Of a DNA stretch of 5,661 nucleotides, positions 1-5,661 are shown one piece after another. The notes below the pieces were generated by a model. That model was not told where the DNA came from. It ran no database searches and saw only the letters and a program-made list of their open reading frames with translations. The position numbers and the translations under genes were made by a program. The stretch's first letter is position 1. Each line of letters begins with the position of its first letter. Source of the stretch: an uncultured Porphyromonadaceae bacterium (lineage in GTDB: Bacteria > Bacteroidota > Bacteroidia > Bacteroidales > Muribaculaceae); the NCBI GenBank assembly GCA_947174735.1, contig CAMWKC010000155.1, positions 1-5,661 of the forward strand. The letters run 5' to 3'.

Positions 1-770
1 TCTTTATTTTCTCTTTTATACTGCCTGAGTCTGTAAAAACACGTCAGAAAATAGACTCACGTGACTGGCTGCGCCTCGCCGCTGCTTCACTGCTTATAAT
101 AAGTGCCAATCAAGGTCTCTTTATAATCGGTGTAGGAATGACTAATCCTATCGACTCATCGGTAATGAGCTCCCTCACTCCCGTTTTTACGATGATTCTT
201 GCCGCCATATTTCTGCATTTCCGCATGAAGTGGCTCAAAGTCTCCGGTGTTATTATAGGCCTTGCCGGAGCGTTACTTCTGGTAGCCAGCTCACCTCAAA
301 GCTCCATTGCCTCAAATCCGCTTATGGGAGATTTATTTTGTATGGCCGCTCAGTTCTGCGCTGCTGTCTATTATGTCGCTTTCAGTGATATAATACGTAA
401 ATATTCTCCTTACACGCTGATGAAATGGCTCTTTTTCATCTCTACCTTTACATACGTACCCTTTTGTATACCGTCAATATTAAAAACCGATTTCTCGGCA
501 ATTGACCTGAAAATATGGGGTGAATTAGCTTACATCATTATAGTTGCGACTTTTATAGGCTATCTTCTTATTCCGGTAGCGCAGCGTCAGCTGAAGCCAA
601 CTGTAGTCAGTATGTACAACTACCTTCAGCCCGTTTTTGCAGCCATCATAGCCGTTACCCTCGGCGTCGGCAACTTCGGTTGGGTAAAAGCCGGTGCTAC
701 TCTCATGGTCTTCTTCGGCATAGGGCTTGTCAACAGAAGCGTAGATGACACTACTTCTGACGTAAGATAA
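1..770 (+). CDS. EamA/DMT-family inner-membrane transporter, 5' end cut by window edge
   Basis: This is a drug/metabolite transporter (DMT) superfamily permease, predicted to move a small metabolite across the inner membrane; the substrate cannot be read from sequence. The frame is open from position 3 to the TAA at 768-770, giving 255 residues. The family is usually about 290-300 residues with ten helices, so TM1 and most of TM2 are missing. Visible hydrophobic segments lie at roughly residues 23-45, 52-72, 78-97, 107-129, 139-159, 173-193, 200-222 and 226-245, i.e. TM3-TM10. The turn with PIDSSVMSSLTPVF (residues about 48-61) and the repeat-2 equivalent KPTVVSMYNYLQPV (about 198-211) are the paired EamA signatures. 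The ATG at 138 is internal: the residues before it form TM3 of the same fold. The short hydrophilic tail ends inside the 3' end of the convergent hydrolase gene. The family call is secure; specificity is unknown. Confidence 0.93.
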   Translation, partial: FIFSFILPESVKTRQKIDSRDWLRLAAASLLIISANQGLFIIGVGMTNPIDSSVMSSLTPVFTMILAAIFLHFRMKWLKVSGVIIGLAGALLLVASSPQSSIASNPLMGDLFCMAAQFCAAVYYVAFSDIIRKYSPYTLMKWLFFISTFTYVPFCIPSILKTDFSAIDLKIWGELAYIIIVATFIGYLLIPVAQRQLKPTVVSMYNYLQPVFAAIIAVTLGVGNFGWVKAGATLMVFFGIGLVNRSVDDTTSDVR

Positions 771-2106
771 AGGCTGAGATAAGAGACAGGACTTCGGGAG
801 AAATGGTTTCTTTAATTTCATTATATTCCGAAGTTTCTCCTGTCACAGCGTGTTGCATAAGGTGATTAAGACCATCCATGCGTTGAATCTCTACATTCTT
901 GACATTATTTCTGAAGGTTTCAAGATTCTTATTCGCATCAACTTGTATGTCCTTTGTACCATTGATAGCTAACACAGGACATTTGATTTTCTTTAAAGCC
1001 GGCGTAGGGTCAAGACTTACAAGGCTATCGAAATAACCGGTGCGGCTAACATTGTTCTGCTTTATCGATTCAAGCACTATAGCAGGTACTTCAAGAGAGT
1101 TCGCACGACAAATAGAGTCTATATCTATAGGAGAGCTTACTCCCGAATTATATTGTTTGATAACTTCTTCGTACAGCTTTTCTATAAGCTTTACAGATGA
1201 TTCTTTCTGCTTACCGCTTATACCTAACTGATCGAGCAGATGAATATTCTGATCTAATAATGTCTCTCTGGATGGAATCACCATTCCGGCGAGAGAGACA
1301 ATAAAATCCGGCTTGTCTTCAGCAGCTATCATAACAGCCAATGTGCCACCCTCGGAATGTCCTAAAATATCAGTCTTACCTGTCTCTGGTAAACCTTTTA
1401 CAAAATTATAAGCACTGCGAGCATCGCCTTTAAATGTCTCTATTGTCGCTTCAGAATAATTTCCTTTTGATAATGCTGTACCGCGATCATCGAACCGAAA
1501 AGAGGCAATTCCATTTCTTGCTAAGTAATCAGCAATCACAGCAAATGGCCTATGCTCAAATATCTCTTCATCCCTATTCTGCGGACCACTTCCTGTGACC
1601 ATCACCACTGTCGGAAATTTCTTACCCGGCGTAGCATCCGGCAAAGTCAGAGTACCGGCAAGTTCCGTACCGTCATAAGAAGTGAATACCATATCTTTCT
1701 CGATATAGGGAAACGGTGGCTGTGGAGTCTGCGGGCGACGTACAGATAAATCTTCTTCAGGAGTCAGAGTAAGAGGAAGATTCACACCTCGCTGACTGAA
1801 AGTACCTTCAATTTTATCACTCTCAATTCTTCCCTGATATGAAGCACCAATCATCTTACATTCAAGACTGATGCTATCCTGAGAACAGAATTTTACTTCT
1901 AAAGGAATACCCTTAGCATTCTGTTGCGGAGAATCCATTGTAGCTTCAGTATTACCCTCGGAGGTTTCACTGAAATTAAACACAAGAGGTAACTTTGTAG
2001 GGCCTAAGCTTATATCTCCGCGCCATTTTCCGGTCAGAGCCATACAATTCTCGATACCCGCTACTGCTAATAACAGAACAAGTGAAAATCCTAATCCGAG
2101 TTTCAT
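751..2106 (-). CDS. Exported alpha/beta hydrolase (serine esterase/peptidase-like) with N-terminal beta domain
   Basis: This is a complete 451-residue protein. Residues 1-23 look like a Sec signal peptide (MKLGLG, then a leucine/valine core, with likely cleavage after CMA), so it should act in the periplasm or at the surface. C21 is preceded by IEN, which is not a lipobox. Residues about 25-115 form a beta-rich domain (GKWRGDISL, then repeated short strands) of the kind found ahead of such hydrolases in Bacteroidota. Residues about 135-451 are the alpha/beta hydrolase. They carry an oxyanion-region motif TGSGPQNRDE (171-180), FDDRG (205-209), the nucleophile elbow GHSEGG with S251, a probable acid D386 in NGTKD, and H415 in LNH. 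The layout resembles the EstD-like carboxylesterases and S9/S33-like hydrolases; the natural substrate (ester or peptide) is not predictable. The ATG at 2104-2106 is fixed by an in-frame TAA seven codons upstream. No clear Shine-Dalgarno is seen, which is common in Bacteroidota. The TAG at 751-753 lies within the transporter gene. Confidence 0.93.
   Translation of the reverse strand: MKLGLGFSLVLLLAVAGIENCMALTGKWRGDISLGPTKLPLVFNFSETSEGNTEATMDSPQQNAKGIPLEVKFCSQDSISLECKMIGASYQGRIESDKIEGTFSQRGVNLPLTLTPEEDLSVRRPQTPQPPFPYIEKDMVFTSYDGTELAGTLTLPDATPGKKFPTVVMVTGSGPQNRDEEIFEHRPFAVIADYLARNGIASFRFDDRGTALSKGNYSEATIETFKGDARSAYNFVKGLPETGKTDILGHSEGGTLAVMIAAEDKPDFIVSLAGMVIPSRETLLDQNIHLLDQLGISGKQKESSVKLIEKLYEEVIKQYNSGVSSPIDIDSICRANSLEVPAIVLESIKQNNVSRTGYFDSLVSLDPTPALKKIKCPVLAINGTKDIQVDANKNLETFRNNVKNVEIQRMDGLNHLMQHAVTGETSEYNEIKETISPEVLSLISAFILRQK
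785..844 (+). other. Possible bulged stem-loop downstream of the transporter stop
   Basis: GACAGGA (785-791) pairs perfectly with TCCTGTC (838-844). CTTCGG (792-797) pairs with CCGAAG (828-833), with TTTC (834-837) bulged out. G798-T827 (wobble) and A799-T826 extend the stem over a loop of 26 nt. The structure starts 15 nt after the transporter TAA but lies inside the hydrolase coding region. The G798/T827 pair is a G-U wobble in plus-strand RNA but a C/A mismatch in minus-strand RNA, which slightly favours a role in the transporter transcript. No U-tract follows, so it is not a classical intrinsic terminator. It may be chance structure within coding sequence. Confidence 0.25.
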
Positions 2107-2142
2107 AAAAAAGTCTTTAGTATGTTACAAAATTGAAATTAC

Positions 2143-2210
2143 ACTACTTGTAGGGATGCGATTAATCGTCTCCAAAACTGTGATATAAGGCTTTGAGATT
2201 GACAAGTAGT
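2143..2210. repeat. Spaced 9-bp inverted repeat upstream of the hydrolase
   Basis: ACTACTTGT at 2143-2151 and its exact reverse complement ACAAGTAGT at 2202-2210 are separated by 50 bp. The pair encloses the palindrome at 2159-2168. If transcription starts upstream near 2225-2276, both arms would sit in the hydrolase 5' leader and could form a stem. A two-site operator is another possibility. The match does not extend past 9 bp, so chance is not excluded. Confidence 0.35.
2159..2168. promoter_or_regulatory. 10-bp perfect palindrome, possible operator
   Basis: CGATTAATCG is a perfect 10-bp palindrome lying 53-62 bp upstream of the hydrolase ATG. It resembles in form the short dyads bound by dimeric regulators. 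The symmetry stops at the flanking G2158 and T2169. No known regulator site is recognised, and the role is inferred only from position and symmetry. Confidence 0.25.
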
Positions 2211-2241
2211 TATTAATTCCGAAAACTTGTTTAAAGTTAAT

Positions 2242-2258
2242 CAAATTCTTTGAATTTG
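2242..2258. repeat. 7-bp AT-rich inverted repeat with 3-nt spacer
   Basis: CAAATTC (2242-2248) and GAATTTG (2252-2258) are exact reverse complements around TTT. The repeat lies about 140 bp upstream of the hydrolase start, between the two weak promoter-like candidates. In an AT-rich gap a repeat of this size is only weak evidence of a binding site or small hairpin. Confidence 0.25.
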
Positions 2259-2282
2259 TATGAAAGCTTTTTGAGAAATCTG

Positions 2283-2314
2283 TAAATATACCTTTATGAA
2301 ACTGATACAGTAAA
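2283..2314 (-). promoter_or_regulatory. Weak Bacteroidota-type promoter candidate for the hydrolase
   Basis: Read on the minus strand, TTTA (2311-2314) is followed after 20 nt by TATATTTA (2283-2290). The Bacteroides consensus is a -33 TTTG and a -7 TAnnTTTG, so these match 3 of 4 and 7 of the 8 positions (counting the two n). Transcription would start near 2276 and leave a leader of about 170 nt. A competing match, TAACTTTA at 2232-2239 with TTTC 22 nt upstream, is about as good and would give a leader of about 120 nt. In such AT-rich DNA neither is compelling. Confidence 0.22.
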
Positions 2315-2363
2315 TTTTTATGACTATACTAACACGTAAGGTTTTATCAAGAAGGATAATTGA

Positions 2364-2424
2364 TAGAAACAGAACTGAGCATTACGGGAATGGCTAATTC
2401 CCGCAATGCTCAGTTCTGTTTCTA
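2364..2424 (-). terminator. 28-bp stem-loop after the PFOR gene, probable terminator or 3' end structure
   Basis: Arms 2364-2391 and 2397-2424 are reverse complements except at one pair, around a 5-nt loop (GGCTA, 2392-2396). The odd pair, A2384 with C2404, is a mismatch in plus-strand RNA but a U-G wobble in minus-strand RNA. The stem is therefore unbroken only in the PFOR transcript. It begins 46 nt beyond the PFOR TAA. The following minus-strand RNA is only moderately U-rich (starting UCAAUUAUCC) and lacks a clean U-tract. It may therefore work as a non-canonical terminator or as a 3' stabilising structure for this abundant mRNA. Confidence 0.7.
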
Positions 2425-2470
2425 CATCATATTGAATACGATGCAGAAATGTATCTATTTAGTAAAAGAA

Positions 2471-5400
2471 TTATTCCTTGCGGAGTTTCTTCTCTTCCTC
2501 GGTCATCTCAGGATCGCGGCTCCAGTCCATAGCGGCAAGACGCTTGTAGTTGTAGAAGCGCCAGCGAGCGTTCTCCTCAGCAGCTTTGAAAAGTTCTTCT
2601 GCCTCATCAGGACACATCTTGAAGATAGAAGCAAAACGTACCTCACCCTTCAGGAAGTCAGCAAACTTGCTCCAATCCGGTTCCTTGCTATCGAGAGTGA
2701 AGGGATTCTTACCCTCGTTCTCAAGTGCAGGATTGTAACGCCACAAGTGCCAGTAACCACACTCTACAGCACGCTTCTCTTCGTCCTGGCTATGACCCAT
2801 ACCGGCTTTCAGACCATGATTGATACAGGGTGAATAAGCGATTACCAGCGACGGACCGTCGTAAGCCTCAGCTTCGCGGATAGCCTTCAGTGTCTGAGCG
2901 TTGTCAGCACCCATAGCTACCTGTGCTACATAAACATAGCCATAAGTAGTGGCAATCATGCCAAGGTCTTTCTTACGGATACGTTTACCGGCTGCGGCAA
3001 ATTTAGCGATAGCGCCGATAGGAGTAGATTTCGAAGACTGACCGCCGGTGTTAGAGTAAACCTCGGTGTCAAGTACGAGAATGTTAACATTTTTACCCGA
3101 TGCAATAACATGATCAAGACCACCGAAGCCTATGTCGTAGCTTGCACCGTCACCACCGATAATCCACTGGCTGCGCTTAACGAGATAGTGACTCAGATTG
3201 ACGATAGTCTTGCAGATATCACAGTCACCCTTTTTAGCCTCTGCTACGAGAGCCTCACCGGCTTCACGACTCTTAGCGGCGTCATCACGAACATCCATCC
3301 ATGCTTTAGCAGCAGCCTTGAGCTCCGGAGTGCAGCAGTCGCATGTCTCAGCCTGACGGCAGGTATCTTCAAGACGTGCACGCATCTTCTCGTATGCTAT
3401 GTGCATACCAAGACCAAACTCGCAGAAGTCCTCGAACAGTGAGTTAGCCCATGCAGGGCCATGACCCTGTTCGTTGGTGCAGTAAGGAGTCGAAGGAACT
3501 GAGCCTGAATAAATTGATGAACAGCCTGTAGCATTGGCTACAATCTGACGGTCACCAAAGAGCTGGGTAATGAGTTTCAGATATGGAGTCTCACCGCAAC
3601 CCGAGCAGGCACCAGAGAACTCGAACATCGGAGTTGCGAACTGACTGTTCTTGACATTGAGAGAAGTATCAACAAGATTCTGCTTGGAAGCAACATGCTC
3701 TACACAATAATCCCAATTCTTCTGCTGGTCAAGTTCATCCTCAAGAGGCATCATCTTCAGTGCCTTATTACCACGCATACCCGGGCAGACATCAGCACAG
3801 TTACCGCAGCCAAGACAGTCGAGCACATCAACCTCCTGAGCAAAACGCAAACCGTCAAATCCCTTACCTATAGCCTTGAGAGTCTTATCTTCGCCGAAAG
3901 GAGCAGCTGCCATTTCCTCAGCATTGAGGAGGAAAGGACGTATAGCAGCGTGAGGACATACGTATGCACACTTGTTACACTGTATACAGTTAGCAGGATT
4001 CCACTCCGGTACGAAAGCCGCCACACCGCGCTTCTCATAGCGGGCTGTACCCTGCGGCCATGTACCGTCGGCACGATCAGCAAACGCGCTTACAGGCAGA
4101 AGGTCACCGTCCTGAGCATTTATCGGCATCACGACATTAGTGATAAACTCAGGAGCATCTGACTTAGGAGCCTCCTCATCGGTAAGAGTTGCCCATGCCG
4201 GATCTACAGGAAGTTCCTTATACTCGTTACCGCGGTCTACGGCAGCAAAGTTCATGTTGACAACATTCTCACCTTTCTTGCTGTAGCTCTTGACGATGAA
4301 CTTCTTCATCTGTTCAACAGCAAGTTCTACGGGTATTACCTCAGTGATACGGAAGAAAGCACTCTGAAGAATGGTATTGGTACGGTTACCAAGACCGATT
4401 TCCTGAGCTATCTTGGTAGCATTAATATAGTAAAGCTTGGCATTAGCCATAGCAAGCTGACGCTTCACACGGTTAGGCAGATTCTTGGCCAGTTCCTCAC
4501 CTTCCCATATAGTGTTAAGAAGGAAAGTACCGCCCTGCTGCAGACCGCGTGCCACATCGTACATGTGCAGATAAGCCTGTACATGGCAAGCCACGAAATT
4601 GGGAGTGTTAACCAGATATGTGGAGCGGATAGGTTCATCACCGAAGCGGAGATGTGAACAAGTGAAACCACCCGACTTCTTAGAGTCATAAGCAAAATAA
4701 GCCTGGCAGTACTTATCAGTGTTATCACCGATAATCTTGACTGAGTTCTTGTTTGCACCTACAGTACCATCGGCACCGAGACCGTAGAACTTAGCTGCAA
4801 ATATGCTCTTACCACCAAGGTGCATTTCAGGCAGCATAGGAAGCGAAGTAAACGTTACATCGTCTACGATACCTACGGTGAAATGATTCTTAGGCTCGGG
4901 AAGTGAGAGATTATCATATACAGCCAGCATCTGTGAAGGTGTGGTGTCTTTTGAGCTGAGACCATAGCGGCCGCCTACGATAACCGGAGCATCTTCCTGT
5001 CCGTAGAAGCAGTTCTTTACGTCAAGATACAGCGGCTCACCATTAGCACCGGGTTCTTTGGTACGGTCAAGAACAGCTATACGCTTAGCGGTCTTAGGTA
5101 CGGCTGCAAGGAAATGGCGTGCCGAGAACGGACGATACAGATGCACGCTTACCAGACCGACCTTTTCACCCTTAGCACGAAGATAATCAACAGTCTCCTG
5201 TATAGCCTGAGTCACAGAACCCATAGCTATGATAACGCGCTCAGCCTCCGGATCACCATAGTAATCAAACAGATGATATTCACGACCGGTAATCTTACTG
5301 AGTTCATTCATATACTCTTCAACTACACCGGGCACGGCCTCATAATATTTGTTGCAAGCCTCACGGTGCTGGAAGAACACATCAGGATTCTCAGCCATAC

Positions 5401-5661
5401 CGCGTGCCACGGGTGCGTCGGGATTAAGAGCACGGCTACGGAATTCAGCTAAAGCCTGCTTGTCAATAAGCGGAGCTAAATCATTCTGATCTATAGCCTC
5501 GATTTTCTGAATCTCATGTGAGGTACGGAAGCCGTCGAAGAAATTGACGAACGGTACACGGCTCTTGATTGATGACAGATGTGCTACGGCTGCAAGGTCC
5601 ATAACCTCCTGTACCGAACCTTCGCAAAGCATAGCGAAGCCGGTCTGACGGGCCGACATCA
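2471..5661 (-). CDS. nifJ: Pyruvate:ferredoxin (flavodoxin) oxidoreductase, N-terminus cut by window edge
   Basis: This cytoplasmic enzyme oxidises pyruvate with CoA to acetyl-CoA and CO2, passing electrons to ferredoxin or flavodoxin. From the methionine at 5657-5659 there are 1,062 residues. About 125 residues of domain I, carrying substrate-contacting residues, lie off the right edge. Visible parts in order are the end of domain I (FFDGFRTSHEIQKIE, about 40-54), domain II (about 135-260), the gamma domain (about 280-490), the EKR segment (542-544), and two 4Fe-4S motifs (C558, C561, C564, C568 and C615, C618, C621, C625). The thiamine-diphosphate domain follows, with proximal-cluster cysteines C685, C688, C713 and C945, GDG at 836-838, and DTEVYSNTGGQ at 864-874. 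D837, T865, V867 and N870 correspond to the Mg/TPP and substrate residues of the Desulfovibrio africanus enzyme. It ends near ...KKLRKE without the C-terminal extension of that enzyme. Six extra cysteines lie at residues 767-816. A strong stem-loop follows the stop. Confidence 0.97.
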   Translation of the reverse strand, partial: MSARQTGFAMLCEGSVQEVMDLAAVAHLSSIKSRVPFVNFFDGFRTSHEIQKIEAIDQNDLAPLIDKQALAEFRSRALNPDAPVARGMAENPDVFFQHREACNKYYEAVPGVVEEYMNELSKITGREYHLFDYYGDPEAERVIIAMGSVTQAIQETVDYLRAKGEKVGLVSVHLYRPFSARHFLAAVPKTAKRIAVLDRTKEPGANGEPLYLDVKNCFYGQEDAPVIVGGRYGLSSKDTTPSQMLAVYDNLSLPEPKNHFTVGIVDDVTFTSLPMLPEMHLGGKSIFAAKFYGLGADGTVGANKNSVKIIGDNTDKYCQAYFAYDSKKSGGFTCSHLRFGDEPIRSTYLVNTPNFVACHVQAYLHMYDVARGLQQGGTFLLNTIWEGEELAKNLPNRVKRQLAMANAKLYYINATKIAQEIGLGNRTNTILQSAFFRITEVIPVELAVEQMKKFIVKSYSKKGENVVNMNFAAVDRGNEYKELPVDPAWATLTDEEAPKSDAPEFITNVVMPINAQDGDLLPVSAFADRADGTWPQGTARYEKRGVAAFVPEWNPANCIQCNKCAYVCPHAAIRPFLLNAEEMAAAPFGEDKTLKAIGKGFDGLRFAQEVDVLDCLGCGNCADVCPGMRGNKALKMMPLEDELDQQKNWDYCVEHVASKQNLVDTSLNVKNSQFATPMFEFSGACSGCGETPYLKLITQLFGDRQIVANATGCSSIYSGSVPSTPYCTNEQGHGPAWANSLFEDFCEFGLGMHIAYEKMRARLEDTCRQAETCDCCTPELKAAAKAWMDVRDDAAKSREAGEALVAEAKKGDCDICKTIVNLSHYLVKRSQWIIGGDGASYDIGFGGLDHVIASGKNVNILVLDTEVYSNTGGQSSKSTPIGAIAKFAAAGKRIRKKDLGMIATTYGYVYVAQVAMGADNAQTLKAIREAEAYDGPSLVIAYSPCINHGLKAGMGHSQDEEKRAVECGYWHLWRYNPALENEGKNPFTLDSKEPDWSKFADFLKGEVRFASIFKMCPDEAEELFKAAEENARWRFYNYKRLAAMDWSRDPEMTEEEKKLRKE

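Larger units (their letters stand above)
2107..2470. other. 364-bp gene-free AT-rich intergenic region
   Basis: This gap separates the PFOR stop codon from the hydrolase start; both genes read on the minus strand. I see no credible small coding sequence or RNA gene. Its right part (2364-2424) is the PFOR 3' stem-loop. Its left part (2107-2340) is the presumed promoter/leader region of the hydrolase. It holds a 10-bp palindrome at 2159-2168, a spaced 9-bp inverted repeat at 2143-2151 and 2202-2210, a 7-bp inverted repeat at 2242-2258, and weak promoter-like matches. The length and the strong stem-loop suggest the hydrolase has its own promoter rather than depending on read-through from PFOR. 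Confidence 0.8.

Noticed and set aside
138..770. ATG at 138 as the true start of the transporter
   Set aside because: The frame is open back to the window edge and the 45 upstream codons encode the tail of TM2, a basic loop and TM3 of the same fold, so the gene starts outside the window.
525..821. 98-codon minus-strand open frame opposite the transporter end
   Set aside because: It overlaps two well-supported genes in another frame and its translation resembles no family I recognise.
2041..2046. Hydrolase as a lipoprotein (cysteine 21 near the end of the signal peptide)
   Set aside because: The residues before the cysteine are I-E-N, which do not fit the lipobox (small residues at -1 and -2/-3). 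Ordinary signal peptidase I cleavage fits better.
2289..2296. Plus-strand promoter -7 match TACCTTTA
   Set aside because: No TTTG-like -33 element at proper spacing (the nearest is only 15 nt away), and there is no plus-strand gene downstream for it to serve.
2364..2424. Stem-loop as an insertion-sequence end or the edge of an invertible promoter
   Set aside because: The two arms face each other over only 5 nt, leaving no invertible segment. No transposase, recombinase or target-site duplication is seen nearby.
2360..2833. 157-codon plus-strand open frame
   Set aside because: It runs through the stem-loop and then antisense to the PFOR 3' end, with no recognisable protein features. It is a shadow of the conserved gene.
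3695..4162. 155-codon plus-strand open frame, and other antisense frames within PFOR and the hydrolase
   Set aside because: They lie wholly antisense to clearly conserved coding sequence and their translations show no domain or membrane pattern that would support a gene.
5657..5659. ATG as the true start of PFOR
   Set aside because: The sequence starting here (MSARQTGFAML) matches the interior of domain I. The incomplete codon before it ends in TG, compatible with an internal valine, and the protein would lack essential N-terminal residues.

Overview
The window looks like ordinary chromosomal sequence from an anaerobic member of the Bacteroidota, most likely Bacteroidales (inference). Three things suggest this: a single-chain pyruvate:ferredoxin oxidoreductase (PFOR), a secreted two-domain alpha/beta hydrolase of a type common in Bacteroidota, and a gene start with no clear Shine-Dalgarno sequence behind an AT-rich leader. 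No mobile element, tRNA, rRNA, CRISPR array or phage gene is visible.

Layout: (1) Positions 1-770, plus strand: the 3' two-thirds of an EamA/DMT-family inner-membrane transporter, cut at its 5' end by the window edge. (2) Positions 751-2106, minus strand: a complete exported alpha/beta hydrolase with an N-terminal beta-rich domain. It converges on the transporter, and the two coding regions overlap tail to tail by 20 bp. (3) Positions 2107-2470: a 364-bp AT-rich gap with no gene. It holds weak promoter-like elements and several small inverted repeats upstream of the hydrolase, then a very strong 28-bp stem-loop just after the PFOR stop codon. (4) Positions 2471-5661, minus strand: PFOR (nifJ type), complete at its C-terminus but lacking roughly the first 125 residues, which lie beyond the right edge.

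The hydrolase and PFOR point the same way, but the 364-bp gap and the stem-loop between them argue for separate transcription units. The three genes have no evident common pathway: one is a membrane metabolite exporter/importer, one a periplasmic hydrolase and one the central fermentation enzyme making acetyl-CoA and reduced ferredoxin. The PFOR gene appears more GC-rich than the hydrolase and transporter genes, as expected of a highly expressed, conserved gene.

I did not find a convincing previously undescribed system. The points most worth checking are six extra cysteines in a normally cysteine-poor linker of PFOR, the strand-asymmetric 28-bp stem-loop, and the overlapping convergent gene ends with a hairpin inside the opposing coding sequence.
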